Shown: positions 25,701 to 32,962 of the stretch, one piece after another | How the letters are laid out: each line of letters begins with the position of its first letter | Position numbering within the stretch: the first letter of the stretch is position 1 | Source of the DNA: Campylobacteraceae bacterium | GTDB lineage: Bacteria; Campylobacterota; Campylobacteria; Campylobacterales; Sulfurovaceae | Assembly (NCBI GenBank): GCA_027024155.1 | Contig: JALVTE010000076.1 | Coordinates: 1 to 35,300, forward strand | Reading direction: 5' to 3' | DNA length: 35,300 bases | Notes under the pieces: model-generated | Seen by the model: the letters and a program-made list of their open reading frames with translations, nothing else | What the model was told of the DNA's origin: nothing | The model's database searches: none | Translations under genes and position numbers: made by a program

Positions 25701-28700
25701 GATGCTAAACTTGCAAATGTACAAAGAGATAGTGGTAAGAATAATGATGTAATAAATACAAATGGTATCGATATAGATACTTATGATGTTTCAAATATTA
25801 TTACAAAATATAGAGATAAAGATAATAATATAAGCTCCATTTATATAGATATTGCTTCAAATAAAGATTATATAACACCTAGTATGGTTGCATTCTCAAC
25901 TGAGCTTTATGCTCCTAAAGTATGTTACGATAGCGATGTTAAGATTGGAGAATATATTGATGTAGATACACAAGATAGAAACTTTACAGCTTATAACTAT
26001 AATGAACCATTACAAATGAAAATAATGATAAAATCTCAAGAGGCAGATTTTGATTTATTAGATACTAAATTAAAGGTTAAATTTAATCCAAATAATATAT
26101 TTAGCTATAAAAAAGGTGACTCTAAAACTTCTATTCCAAATACTTATGAATACTATAATGCTATTGATACAGACCCTGTTAATGGAGAAATAGCAATAGG
26201 AAGTTCGCCTACTGTAAATGGTGGTATTTTAGGAGCCAAAGAGCTAACATACTCCAAAATGTATTACGATTTTAATAAAAATAAATTCCGTGGAAAATTT
26301 GATGTTGTAGTAGATGCAAAAGTATCCTTTGATGGAGTACATAAAGTGGAATACCAATTAAGTACAGAAGCTCCTAAAGGCTCTATATTTAATATAGATA
26401 GATGTCAATCAAATCCTGTTTATAATCCTGTATATGGAATGTTTAATATAGAGAGAGGAAATAGTAAATTCAATCAAACTAAAGTAAAAAGATACTCTTT
26501 ATATACTCAGGTAGTTGGCGTACCATATAAAGTATCAGTTGCAGCTTATAAAAAAGGTACTAATAATGACTGGAGCGAAAAAGGAACATTTGATGGAACT
26601 GTTGAGTTAGAATTAATTGACGCAAGTACTTTTGATAATAATAGTAGTGCAGGATTCGATTCAATATGTAATGACCCAGATACTTATAATATAGGTAAGT
26701 TTATTAATTTTAATAATCAATCAAGAATTAAAGTTAAAATACCTGATGATTTTCCTAAAATAAATAATCAAACAACTTACCCTGAAAATATAGCACTTAA
26801 AAATGCTGCATTTAGAGTTTGGGTATTAACAAAAAAAGATAGTAATAATACGAAAGTGATTGTAAAACATCATTGTAAATCACAATCAGATAGTATCTGT
26901 TTTGATAAATTATATAAAAATAACTATTCAGCATCAACTAAAGTATGTTCTAGTGAATGTACAGCTAGTACAGGTACTACTTGTTATGAGTGTTTAAGAA
27001 AGAATTTCGGCACTCCAATATGTTCTCGAGATAACTTTGCAATTAGACCAGTAAGCTATGATATAGCAGTAAGTGATGATAATGAAACACACTCTACATT
27101 TCAAAAGAATTTACTTGGTAAAAATAGTTCTACATCAAATATAAATTTAACTGCTGGTTATCTATACCATTTAGATATTAATGCTACAAAGTATGTTAAT
27201 TCTCCACAAGAGGGAAAAGTGGCATATGGATACTATTTAAATGTTTTAGGAGATGAAAACGATAAAAAATCTCTAGCTATATTTAATGATGCAAGTAGCT
27301 GTTTAGATAAAAACAGTACAGATATATATACATATATATTAAATGGGCGAAGCATAGGTTATGACTCTAATCTATCTAATCCACAAAATGGATTAATTAT
27401 CAATAATAGTGGTAAATATAAATTTCATTTAGAAGATTCAGAGTGGACAATGGTAGACCATAAAGGTTATAAATATAAACCTTTTAAAAATCATGCTGAT
27501 TGTGAAGCTGGTTCAACTAATATATATAATGGAAATTGGAATGCAGTAAGAGGTTGTAATATTGAGAGTAACGATACTATAAATGGCTATAACGATTTAA
27601 ATTTAAATATGCATCCTTATAGATTTAATGTAAATAATATAAGTGCTGTTTCTAATCCTAATAATGGCTCTAACTATATTTACATTAACAATTTAGATGA
27701 AACAAATAGTTCTATTAGAGATGGTTCAGTAATGGGATTAAAAATTGCTGGAGATATTACTGCTATTGGCAAAAATGGAAATATTTTAACAAACTACACT
27801 AATAGTTGTAGTGCAAATAATTTAAATATTAATATTGATTACAAAACTATTAAAAATGGAGTTGATAGCAATATTACAGATATATCTGGTAATACTGTAA
27901 ACTTTAAATATAGTATATATAATAGCAGTGTTGATACTCCTTCATCACTTACTATAAGTAATGCATCTAATAATAATTTAAATATAACATTTAATAAGAA
28001 ATACTTTGTTGATAGTAATGTAACGGCAGGTAAAGCAAGGTTTATAGGGTATTTTAACTTTAATAGAACATATAATAATCCTGTTAATCCATTTAAACTA
28101 CATTTAGGAGATTTTAAAGCTAATAGTATATTAGATAGTAGTAGTGTAGATTTAACAACAAACCATATTCCAAAAGGATTTAATAAGTTAGATACAAATA
28201 AAACTGTATACTATGCAAAAGCAAAACCACAAACAGATTTTTACGATGATATTACAGGTAATAGTGTAAATACACCAATGATGATTGCCCTATTTTGTAA
28301 TGAAACATTAGATATCTGTAATAATTATGGTATTGATACTAATAATGCTATTACAAATGAATATGATTGGTGGATAAATAGTTTTCATAATGCTGCTAAT
28401 GGTGAAGGAGATATTCTTATTAATTCTGATGACCCATCTAAAGCAACTATTAATTTAACAGATATATCAAGCTTTACAAATGGTATTAATAAAAATTTAA
28501 TTGTTACTGCAGGTTCAGGTGTACCTAGACCATTTACGGTACATATAGTACCAACACAAACAATGAAAAACAAATATCCATTCTTATTATTTAATAAGTC
28601 TCAAAATGTAGCTCCTGCTTCTTTAGAAGGTGTTAGATTTATTAATCCTACTTCTGCTTGGTCAGGGGAAGGTAAAACAGGTAATGCTATAGATGTAAAT

Positions 28701-28739
28701 AAAAGTAGTGGTCGTAAAACCAATAAGTTAGAATGGTAA
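22797..28739 (+). CDS. Giant secreted multidomain surface protein, candidate pilus-tip adhesin
   Basis: 1980 residues, the largest gene here. A Sec signal peptide (1-24, cleavage after VFA) precedes a Calx-beta domain (about 34-156). Then come two DUF11 domains (about 158-290 and 293-433), a putative Ig/PIG domain (about 434-530, DPDGDPITISVSGLPDGF) and a tandem-95/cadherin-like domain (about 532-628). Residues 630-1060 form a long beta-rich unit with IIWAGLFWQGN near 722 and GWSIVVIYKEDF near 862. Seven cysteines cluster at about 1360-1410, followed by RDNFAIRPV, reminiscent of DUF6701/MshQ proteins. The rest is Asn/Ser-rich. No membrane anchor, sortase signal, PilY1 propeller or Von Willebrand domain is visible. 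Four pseudopilin genes follow directly, so I infer attachment to a pilus or pseudopilus. Confidence 0.85.
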   Translation: MFLNIYKYLLSLLLVLGLPLIVFAGEIDEHNSNNPQITVDSVKSVKEGNSGTTKVNVNVSIDKCPNLAPIRLRFNTENGTATTADSDYKYKSGTITFSKGSCSKTETLTFEINGDKKIEDDEDFFVKYYNNGTFPSQTFHWRNGNQQTEINIINDDGVVLDAGKYLIVNGKEKDNANYNLNDTITFVIYAQNQGPNSTKIKIRDDLTDAIQYIKGSLKITNNVKNYSCSENNNKIRCSGSHKFKADTEVDITFKAKAIKKGSYNNYTYITDDKGNYENGDHVNFNINDVGNGVAIKKTVDKSTVEADDNVTFTIKITNNTPDDRQLKIKDWFPTTQKGEKHSGTTKNAFKYISYSVPKNSEKYNVTCEYKSNSYGPYVFCKNNIHHKLKPGKSYTVKIKAQVLKTGKLCNRAHAYLQNKTDMGYSDVCLTSGGNAAPIIDNLKDENVYIGDNFSYSLKGKTHDPDGDPITISVSGLPDGFTYNSNTKQITSKPVTAKAGTYKVTVSATDDPSSHNGTPKTTTKTFTITIKYTTLQAQDNDYEIGMNETLEANAIKDDTGKGKDSGYKIKIDSYKFLTSIHGQFTLKSNGKLRYKPDQDFTGTIKFKYTIIDAKNSKSTAYVTITVKTQYNSSFKDFQLINPLETRNIIGNYVVSGNTVECVTDKNDSFDGTCQNDRVKYYNNKYVVKYIDIDNNDTTWDSSSSTLTLPNSYAPSQDGKNIIWAGLFWQGNVNNSNHFSKNGHLYQNLQKRSYLSSGGMFGFSNNETVVTKDINHNETMNILNTSANKILLKIDNESNYHNITASRFYYDTGDYGDYGATYAAYADITTLLQSKKLTKGKHKITVANILSNEGMEILNGDYAGWSIVVIYKEDFIHGKARNVSIYNGFTAVDYQKHGSQEVKISGFKLPKEGTVNSQFTVFAGEGEEKYGAPYKGDGRSWYDYMKIKRLQSDKGDLMPGLTSDEQNNIFDAKLANVQRDSGKNNDVINTNGIDIDTYDVSNIITKYRDKDNNISSIYIDIASNKDYITPSMVAFSTELYAPKVCYDSDVKIGEYIDVDTQDRNFTAYNYNEPLQMKIMIKSQEADFDLLDTKLKVKFNPNNIFSYKKGDSKTSIPNTYEYYNAIDTDPVNGEIAIGSSPTVNGGILGAKELTYSKMYYDFNKNKFRGKFDVVVDAKVSFDGVHKVEYQLSTEAPKGSIFNIDRCQSNPVYNPVYGMFNIERGNSKFNQTKVKRYSLYTQVVGVPYKVSVAAYKKGTNNDWSEKGTFDGTVELELIDASTFDNNSSAGFDSICNDPDTYNIGKFINFNNQSRIKVKIPDDFPKINNQTTYPENIALKNAAFRVWVLTKKDSNNTKVIVKHHCKSQSDSICFDKLYKNNYSASTKVCSSECTASTGTTCYECLRKNFGTPICSRDNFAIRPVSYDIAVSDDNETHSTFQKNLLGKNSSTSNINLTAGYLYHLDINATKYVNSPQEGKVAYGYYLNVLGDENDKKSLAIFNDASSCLDKNSTDIYTYILNGRSIGYDSNLSNPQNGLIINNSGKYKFHLEDSEWTMVDHKGYKYKPFKNHADCEAGSTNIYNGNWNAVRGCNIESNDTINGYNDLNLNMHPYRFNVNNISAVSNPNNGSNYIYINNLDETNSSIRDGSVMGLKIAGDITAIGKNGNILTNYTNSCSANNLNINIDYKTIKNGVDSNITDISGNTVNFKYSIYNSSVDTPSSLTISNASNNNLNITFNKKYFVDSNVTAGKARFIGYFNFNRTYNNPVNPFKLHLGDFKANSILDSSSVDLTTNHIPKGFNKLDTNKTVYYAKAKPQTDFYDDITGNSVNTPMMIALFCNETLDICNNYGIDTNNAITNEYDWWINSFHNAANGEGDILINSDDPSKATINLTDISSFTNGINKNLIVTAGSGVPRPFTVHIVPTQTMKNKYPFLLFNKSQNVAPASLEGVRFINPTSAWSGEGKTGNAIDVNKSSGRKTNKLEW

Positions 28740-28748
28740 AGGAGTAGC

Positions 28749-29495
28749 ATGAGAAAAGGTATAGCTTTAATAGAATTAATATTTGCAATAGTTGTTATTG
28801 CAATTACACTCTTATCAGTTCCAAATCTAATACATCAAACAAATAAGGCTTCTAATCAAGTAGTAACACAAGAGTCTATCTCTTCGGCTGCTTCACAAAT
28901 AAATATGATAATGTCTCTATTTTGGGACGAGAATGCAACTAATCCTAAATATAATAATCCAATATTAGTTGTTCAAAAAACAAATTCTAGCTTAATGGAT
29001 GCCAATATCACTTTTGGTGGTGTAAGTTATGCTTTATCAAGAAGATTAGGTTCTCCAAAATCTACACCAAGAAGATTTGCAGTAAATATAAATGGGAAAA
29101 AACTTACTGCAACACCTCCTGCAAAACTTGGTATAGATAGTAACGATGCAGGAGAAATGGATGATGTAGATGACTATAATGGTGCAACATCTAAATTACA
29201 AGACTTTAACAATACAACGACTATAAGTGGTGATTATAAAGATACTTCTATCGATATGAATACTACTGTATATTATATAAATGATAACCCTACAAATATG
29301 CCCCCAATGTTTAAAGGTAATTCTATAACTTTTAACGACCCATTTAATCCTAACAAAGTTTCTAATAAATCTACAAATATAAAGGCTATACAGATAAAAT
29401 TAACAAGCACTAATAATAAAAACTTAGGAACAATTACACTAAAAGCATTCTCTTGTAATATAGGAAGTAGCAAACTTAAGGAGAGAACATTTTGA
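28749..29495 (+). CDS. Prepilin-like minor pilin, GspI/PilV/MshD type
   Basis: 248 residues with a class III signal peptide: MRKG is cleaved before IALIELIFAIVVIAITLL, giving the conserved Glu5 and an N-terminal helix. The rest is soluble with no recognisable domain. Length and helix fit the I-type minor pilins (GspI, PilV, MshD). An AAAGGAG site lies just before the ATG, 9 bp after the giant protein gene. It overlaps the next gene by 4 nt. The exact subtype is inferred from gene order and weak resemblance. Confidence 0.82.
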   Translation: MRKGIALIELIFAIVVIAITLLSVPNLIHQTNKASNQVVTQESISSAASQINMIMSLFWDENATNPKYNNPILVVQKTNSSLMDANITFGGVSYALSRRLGSPKSTPRRFAVNINGKKLTATPPAKLGIDSNDAGEMDDVDDYNGATSKLQDFNNTTTISGDYKDTSIDMNTTVYYINDNPTNMPPMFKGNSITFNDPFNPNKVSNKSTNIKAIQIKLTSTNNKNLGTITLKAFSCNIGSSKLKERTF

Positions 29496-30403
29496 AACGA
29501 GCATTTACTATCATAGAGTTAATATTTACTATGGTTATATTGGGCATAGTAGCTTCTATCGCATCTGGTTTAATTGCTAAAACCTATATGGGATACAATA
29601 GAGCCAATGCCATAAATAGAGCCAATATGCAAGTAGAGTTAGCCATTACACAAATAGCAAACAGATTAGACTACGCAATAGGTGGCACAGTTGTTAAGAG
29701 AAAAAGTGCAACTTCTCATGAAATAAGTGCTATCGATACTGCTCCTGAAGATTATGATGTTTTAGAGTGGATTGGCTGGGACAAAGATGGCTTTAATGCA
29801 AGCCGAGATATAACTACATCACGCAAACCAGGTTGGAGTGGTTTTTGTAATATAAACGCTAGTAGTAAAAATAGCATAGTAACTCCTGGTTCAGATTTAG
29901 CTTTTGCAAATACTATAATACGTAAATTATCGGCAGGTCAAGCTAGGTTTGACAATAGTAAGGATAATGTAGCAATATTTTTTCCAGGTAACTATGACTA
30001 TACTAATGTTGGATATAACGGTAGCAATCATAATGGTGTTGGTATAGTAACTACATATAGCAATGTTCCTCCTACATTATCCATACAGCCTCCAGCTAAT
30101 AATAGAATAACCGAACACTACAAATTAGCTTGGAGTGCATATGCTATTGTACCTGTAGATATTAACGCTACAGGAGATGATACATTTAATTTACAGCTAA
30201 GATATAACTTTAGACCTTGGAAAGGTAAAGATTACGATAGTACTACTGGCGTAAAAAAACAGATATTAGCAAAAAATATAACAGTATTTAAAACTTATGC
30301 TACACAAAATAGAGTTCATATAAAACTGTGTGCAAAAGAGCGAATTGGATTAAATGCTAATAGTACAATTTCTGTATGTAAAGAGAAGGTGGTATTTAAA
30401 TGA
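29492..30403 (+). CDS. Prepilin-like minor pilin, GspJ/PilW/MshO type
   Basis: 303 residues. MKRA is cleaved before FTIIELIFTMVILGIVASIASG, with Glu5 present. The large C-terminal domain (about 35-303) and the region MQVELAITQIANRLDYAIGG after the helix match the J-type group (PilW, GspJ, MshO), which have the bulkiest soluble domain after the K type. The start is TTG at 29492, overlapping the previous stop (TTGA), and is supported by an AAGGAGAG site at 7 nt. It overlaps the next gene by ATGA. Confidence 0.82.
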   Translation: MKRAFTIIELIFTMVILGIVASIASGLIAKTYMGYNRANAINRANMQVELAITQIANRLDYAIGGTVVKRKSATSHEISAIDTAPEDYDVLEWIGWDKDGFNASRDITTSRKPGWSGFCNINASSKNSIVTPGSDLAFANTIIRKLSAGQARFDNSKDNVAIFFPGNYDYTNVGYNGSNHNGVGIVTTYSNVPPTLSIQPPANNRITEHYKLAWSAYAIVPVDINATGDDTFNLQLRYNFRPWKGKDYDSTTGVKKQILAKNITVFKTYATQNRVHIKLCAKERIGLNANSTISVCKEKVVFK

Positions 30404-30888
30404 GAAAATTTAGAGATGGCTTTTCTATGCTAGTAGCAATATTTGTAATAATGCTATTAGCTATAGTATCTAGCTATATATTTAATATTAGTAGTTCAAC
30501 TACAAAAACAGGAACAATACAGTATCAAGCAGACCAAGCAAGATTATATGCAAGAAGTTTTACAGAGTATGCAATATTAGCTGCTTCAGGTAACGATAGA
30601 ACAAAGCCAGGTAATTGTATAAGCACAATCAATTCCACCATAGGAACAAATCCATCTAATGGTCAGGGTTATCAAATAACTGTTGATTTAACCTATATAG
30701 GCAATCAAAAGTATATACAATACTGTACAAATAAAGCAGCAGTACTTTCAAATAACGATGTAGATTCACTATCTGTCATAGTAGATGTATATGTAAGATA
30801 CAAAGATTACCAACAAGTAGCTGTAGCAGCAAATGCTAGTAAGGTACCTTGGATAACATACCATAGAAGGAGTATACAAAAACTATGA
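30400..30888 (+). CDS. PilX/MshP/GspK-like minor pilin lacking Glu5
   Basis: 162 residues. The leader MRKFRDG precedes FSMLVAIFVIMLLAIVSSYIFN. The residue at position 5 of the mature form is Val rather than Glu, which is typical of PilX, MshP and GspK, thought to sit at the extreme tip. An AGAAGG-type site precedes the ATG, which overlaps the previous stop as ATGA. The soluble part is small, with two cysteines. Confidence 0.75.
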   Translation: MRKFRDGFSMLVAIFVIMLLAIVSSYIFNISSSTTKTGTIQYQADQARLYARSFTEYAILAASGNDRTKPGNCISTINSTIGTNPSNGQGYQITVDLTYIGNQKYIQYCTNKAAVLSNNDVDSLSVIVDVYVRYKDYQQVAVAANASKVPWITYHRRSIQKL

Positions 30889-31550
30889 AAAAACATAACG
30901 CATTTACAATGATAGAATTAATAATTGTTATTGTTGTTATAGGAATATTAGCAACACTTACAGTACCTAGAATGCATAGAGACAATAGATTAGAAGCTAT
31001 GCAATATCTACTAAATATGGTAAGATACACCCAAAACTTAGCACTACACGATAATAAGCAAAACGATACAAATACATCATGGCAAAAAGCTTACTGGAGA
31101 TTTTCTGTGAATAGATGTAGTGGTAGCAGCGATATATACCTATATATAGGAAGTGATGCTAACTATAATGGTTCAATAGATACAAATGAAGTCGTATTAG
31201 ATCCATCGAATGGTAAACCTATGTTTGGTAATGGTTATAAAAATTGTTCTCCTACTAATAATTATGGAAATGCTTACAGCACTAATAGTTTCATAAAGAG
31301 TAAATTTGGAATAACTAATTTCAAATTTGCAGGATGTGGATTTGGAACTACTCAATATATGGGTTTTGATAATTTTGGAAGAGTATATAGAAAATTTGGT
31401 TCAAGTACACAACCAGATTATGGTGACTATTCATCATCTAATGATTGCACAATAGAGTTCGAATTTGGGAACTCTAATGAAAGCAACTTTACTATACATG
31501 TAGTACCAGAGACTGGCTATGCATATGTAAAAGAGAACCCTAACCTTTAA
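30885..31550 (+). CDS. Prepilin-like minor pilin, GspH/FimT/MshC type
   Basis: 221 residues. MKKHNA is cleaved before FTMIELIIVIVVIGILATLTVP, with Glu5. The segment after the helix (LEAMQYLLNMVRYTQNLALHDN) is the usual H-type helix extension of FimT, GspH and MshC. The C-terminal part has four cysteines. The ATG overlaps the previous stop (ATGA), with AAGGAG upstream. It is the last gene of the operon and its TAA overlaps the stop of the convergent RHH gene. Confidence 0.82.
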   Translation: MKKHNAFTMIELIIVIVVIGILATLTVPRMHRDNRLEAMQYLLNMVRYTQNLALHDNKQNDTNTSWQKAYWRFSVNRCSGSSDIYLYIGSDANYNGSIDTNEVVLDPSNGKPMFGNGYKNCSPTNNYGNAYSTNSFIKSKFGITNFKFAGCGFGTTQYMGFDNFGRVYRKFGSSTQPDYGDYSSSNDCTIEFEFGNSNESNFTIHVVPETGYAYVKENPNL

Positions 31551-31756
31551 TCTAAATCTACGCCGTCCCAAAATTCGTCGTAGCTAAGATTTATTTGGGC
31601 GTTCTCTTTTTCGATAGTATCTTTTAGTAACTTCTCTTGAGTAGAAGCAAAGTACTCTTCGAGTGCCTCTTCTATAATTTTATCGACACTCTTATTTAAC
31701 ATTTGGCTAAAGGCTTCTAAATTTTTTATAGTTTCAGATTTTAACTTAAACTCCAT
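31547..31756 (-). CDS. Small ribbon-helix-helix (CopG-like) protein
   Basis: 69 residues. MEFKLKSETIKNLEAFSQMLNKSVDKIIEEALEEY fits a short beta strand followed by two helices, the RHH DNA-binding fold used by CopG/ParD/antitoxin repressors. An acidic tail ends in DEFWDGVDLD. No toxin-like gene is next to it: yebC ends 14 bp upstream and a pseudopilin gene converges downstream. No Shine-Dalgarno is obvious before the ATG, so it may be translated by coupling with yebC. Function unknown; an orphan antitoxin or a local repressor are options. Confidence 0.65.
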   Translation of the reverse strand: MEFKLKSETIKNLEAFSQMLNKSVDKIIEEALEEYFASTQEKLLKDTIEKENAQINLSYDEFWDGVDLD

Positions 31757-31770
31757 TTTACAAAACCATA

Positions 31771-32511
31771 TTATGCCAAATTTGTATAAACTTTATGAAC
31801 ATCATCATCTTCTTCTAGCTTTTCAACTAAAGTTTCTATCTCATCTAATTGCTCATCGTTTAACTCTACTGTTGTATTTGGGATAAACTCTAAGTTTGCA
31901 GATTTTATTTCTATACCGTGTTCTTCTATAGCTTTAGATAGTTCACCAAACGATTTAAACTCGCCATAAACTCTTATAATTGCTTTATCTTCTGCATTCT
32001 CTTGAGGCTCTACATCCTCTTCTATCTCTTCTAAGCCGTAATCTATAAGCTCTAACTCTAACTCTTCTAAATCTATATCGTCACTCTTATCAAACACAAA
32101 TACAGATTTTCTAGTAAACATAAAATTAAGTGCACCAGAAGTTAGCATCTCGGCATTACCTTTTTTAAGTATTGCTCTAACATTTGCAACTGTTCTTGTA
32201 TTATTATCTGTAGCACACTCTATAATCATCTGTACGCCATATGGTGCTTTTGCTTCGTATGTAATCTCTTTAATATCAGCAGAATCTTTACTAAATGCTC
32301 TTTTAATAGCCGCTTCTATATTATCTTTTGGCATATTTTGAGCTTTAGCATTCATAATTGCAGTTCTAAGTTTAGAGTTAATATCTGGGTCAGGAGAACC
32401 GCCCTCTTTTGCAGCCATAGTTATAATTTTACCAAGCTTAGGGAAAAGTCTAGACATTGTTCCCCATCTCTTCATTTTGGCAGCTTTTCTATATTCAAAC
32501 GCTCTACCCAT
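31771..32511 (-). CDS. yebC: YebC/PmpR-family protein
   Basis: 246 residues starting [23 protein letters not shown], the conserved YebC N-terminus, with the family motif [18 protein letters not shown] (about 54-71), [17 protein letters not shown] near 89-105 and a long acidic C-terminal region. Members are described both as DNA-binding transcriptional regulators (PmpR) and, more recently, as ribosome-associated factors that ease translation of difficult motifs such as polyproline. The sequence does not decide between these roles. AGGAG precedes the ATG and a TATAAT box lies about 27 nt upstream. Confidence 0.94.
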   Translation of the reverse strand: MGRAFEYRKAAKMKRWGTMSRLFPKLGKIITMAAKEGGSPDPDINSKLRTAIMNAKAQNMPKDNIEAAIKRAFSKDSADIKEITYEAKAPYGVQMIIECATDNNTRTVANVRAILKKGNAEMLTSGALNFMFTRKSVFVFDKSDDIDLEELELELIDYGLEEIEEDVEPQENAEDKAIIRVYGEFKSFGELSKAIEEHGIEIKSANLEFIPNTTVELNDEQLDEIETLVEKLEEDDDVHKVYTNLA

Positions 32512-32537
32512 TCTATTCTCCTATTAAATTTTATGTA

Positions 32538-32543
32538 ATTATA
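32538..32543 (-). promoter_or_regulatory. -10 box of yebC
   Basis: TATAAT on the minus strand in the 40 bp gap between the lipoprotein stop and yebC, giving a leader of about 20 nt with an AGGAG ribosome-binding site. Confidence 0.5.
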
Positions 32544-32551
32544 GTACAAGA

Positions 32552-32962
32552 TTACAAAATATCATCTTTTAATCTATTAAAAGCATCTTTTAAATCGCTA
32601 ATTGTAGCTTTACCTGTTAAATCTTTGTAATAACTATATCTTAATTTAAAACCTGTTCTAACTTCTAAAGTTATATATGCAGATGGAAAATTGCTATTAA
32701 CTTTGCTAGCAACGTTATAAGGACTATGACAAACTATATCAGATTTATAAGATAAACTTAACCTATTTGGGCAATTTTTATTAAACTTATATAGTTTAGA
32801 TAGCTCTAAATCTAATGTATTATTAGACTCAGGAGAGTAAGATATACACTTAAGCTTTTTAGTTTTTAAGGATTTGTCATAGTAATTTATCTGTGCATTA
32901 TCGCTACAGCCAGATAATAAAAAAGCTATAGCGAAAATATTAAAGACGCTCTGGACGCTCAT
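32552..32962 (-). CDS. Small lipoprotein of unknown function
   Basis: 136 residues with a lipoprotein signal (SVFNIFAIAFLLSGC, Cys at 19) followed by SDNAQ. The mature part has three further cysteines (KLKCISY, KNCPNR, DIVCHS) and no family I recognise; two could form a disulfide. The C-terminal segment TGKATISDLKDAFNRLKDDIL is helical. The gene overlaps hemC by 23 bp and has no strong ribosome-binding site, so it is probably translated by coupling. GAGCGTC occurs twice around the start codon. Confidence 0.65.
   Translation of the reverse strand: MSVQSVFNIFAIAFLLSGCSDNAQINYYDKSLKTKKLKCISYSPESNNTLDLELSKLYKFNKNCPNRLSLSYKSDIVCHSPYNVASKVNSNFPSAYITLEVRTGFKLRYSYYKDLTGKATISDLKDAFNRLKDDIL

Noticed and set aside
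22797-28739. Calling the giant protein PilY1 or an RTX/T1SS adhesin
   Set aside because: No PilY1 propeller or calcium loop, no GGxGxD nonapeptide repeats, no C-terminal secretion signal recognised, and no type 1 exporter genes nearby; it has a Sec signal peptide.
31547-31756. Complete toxin-antitoxin module
   Set aside because: Only the RHH partner is present; the neighbouring genes are yebC and a pseudopilin.
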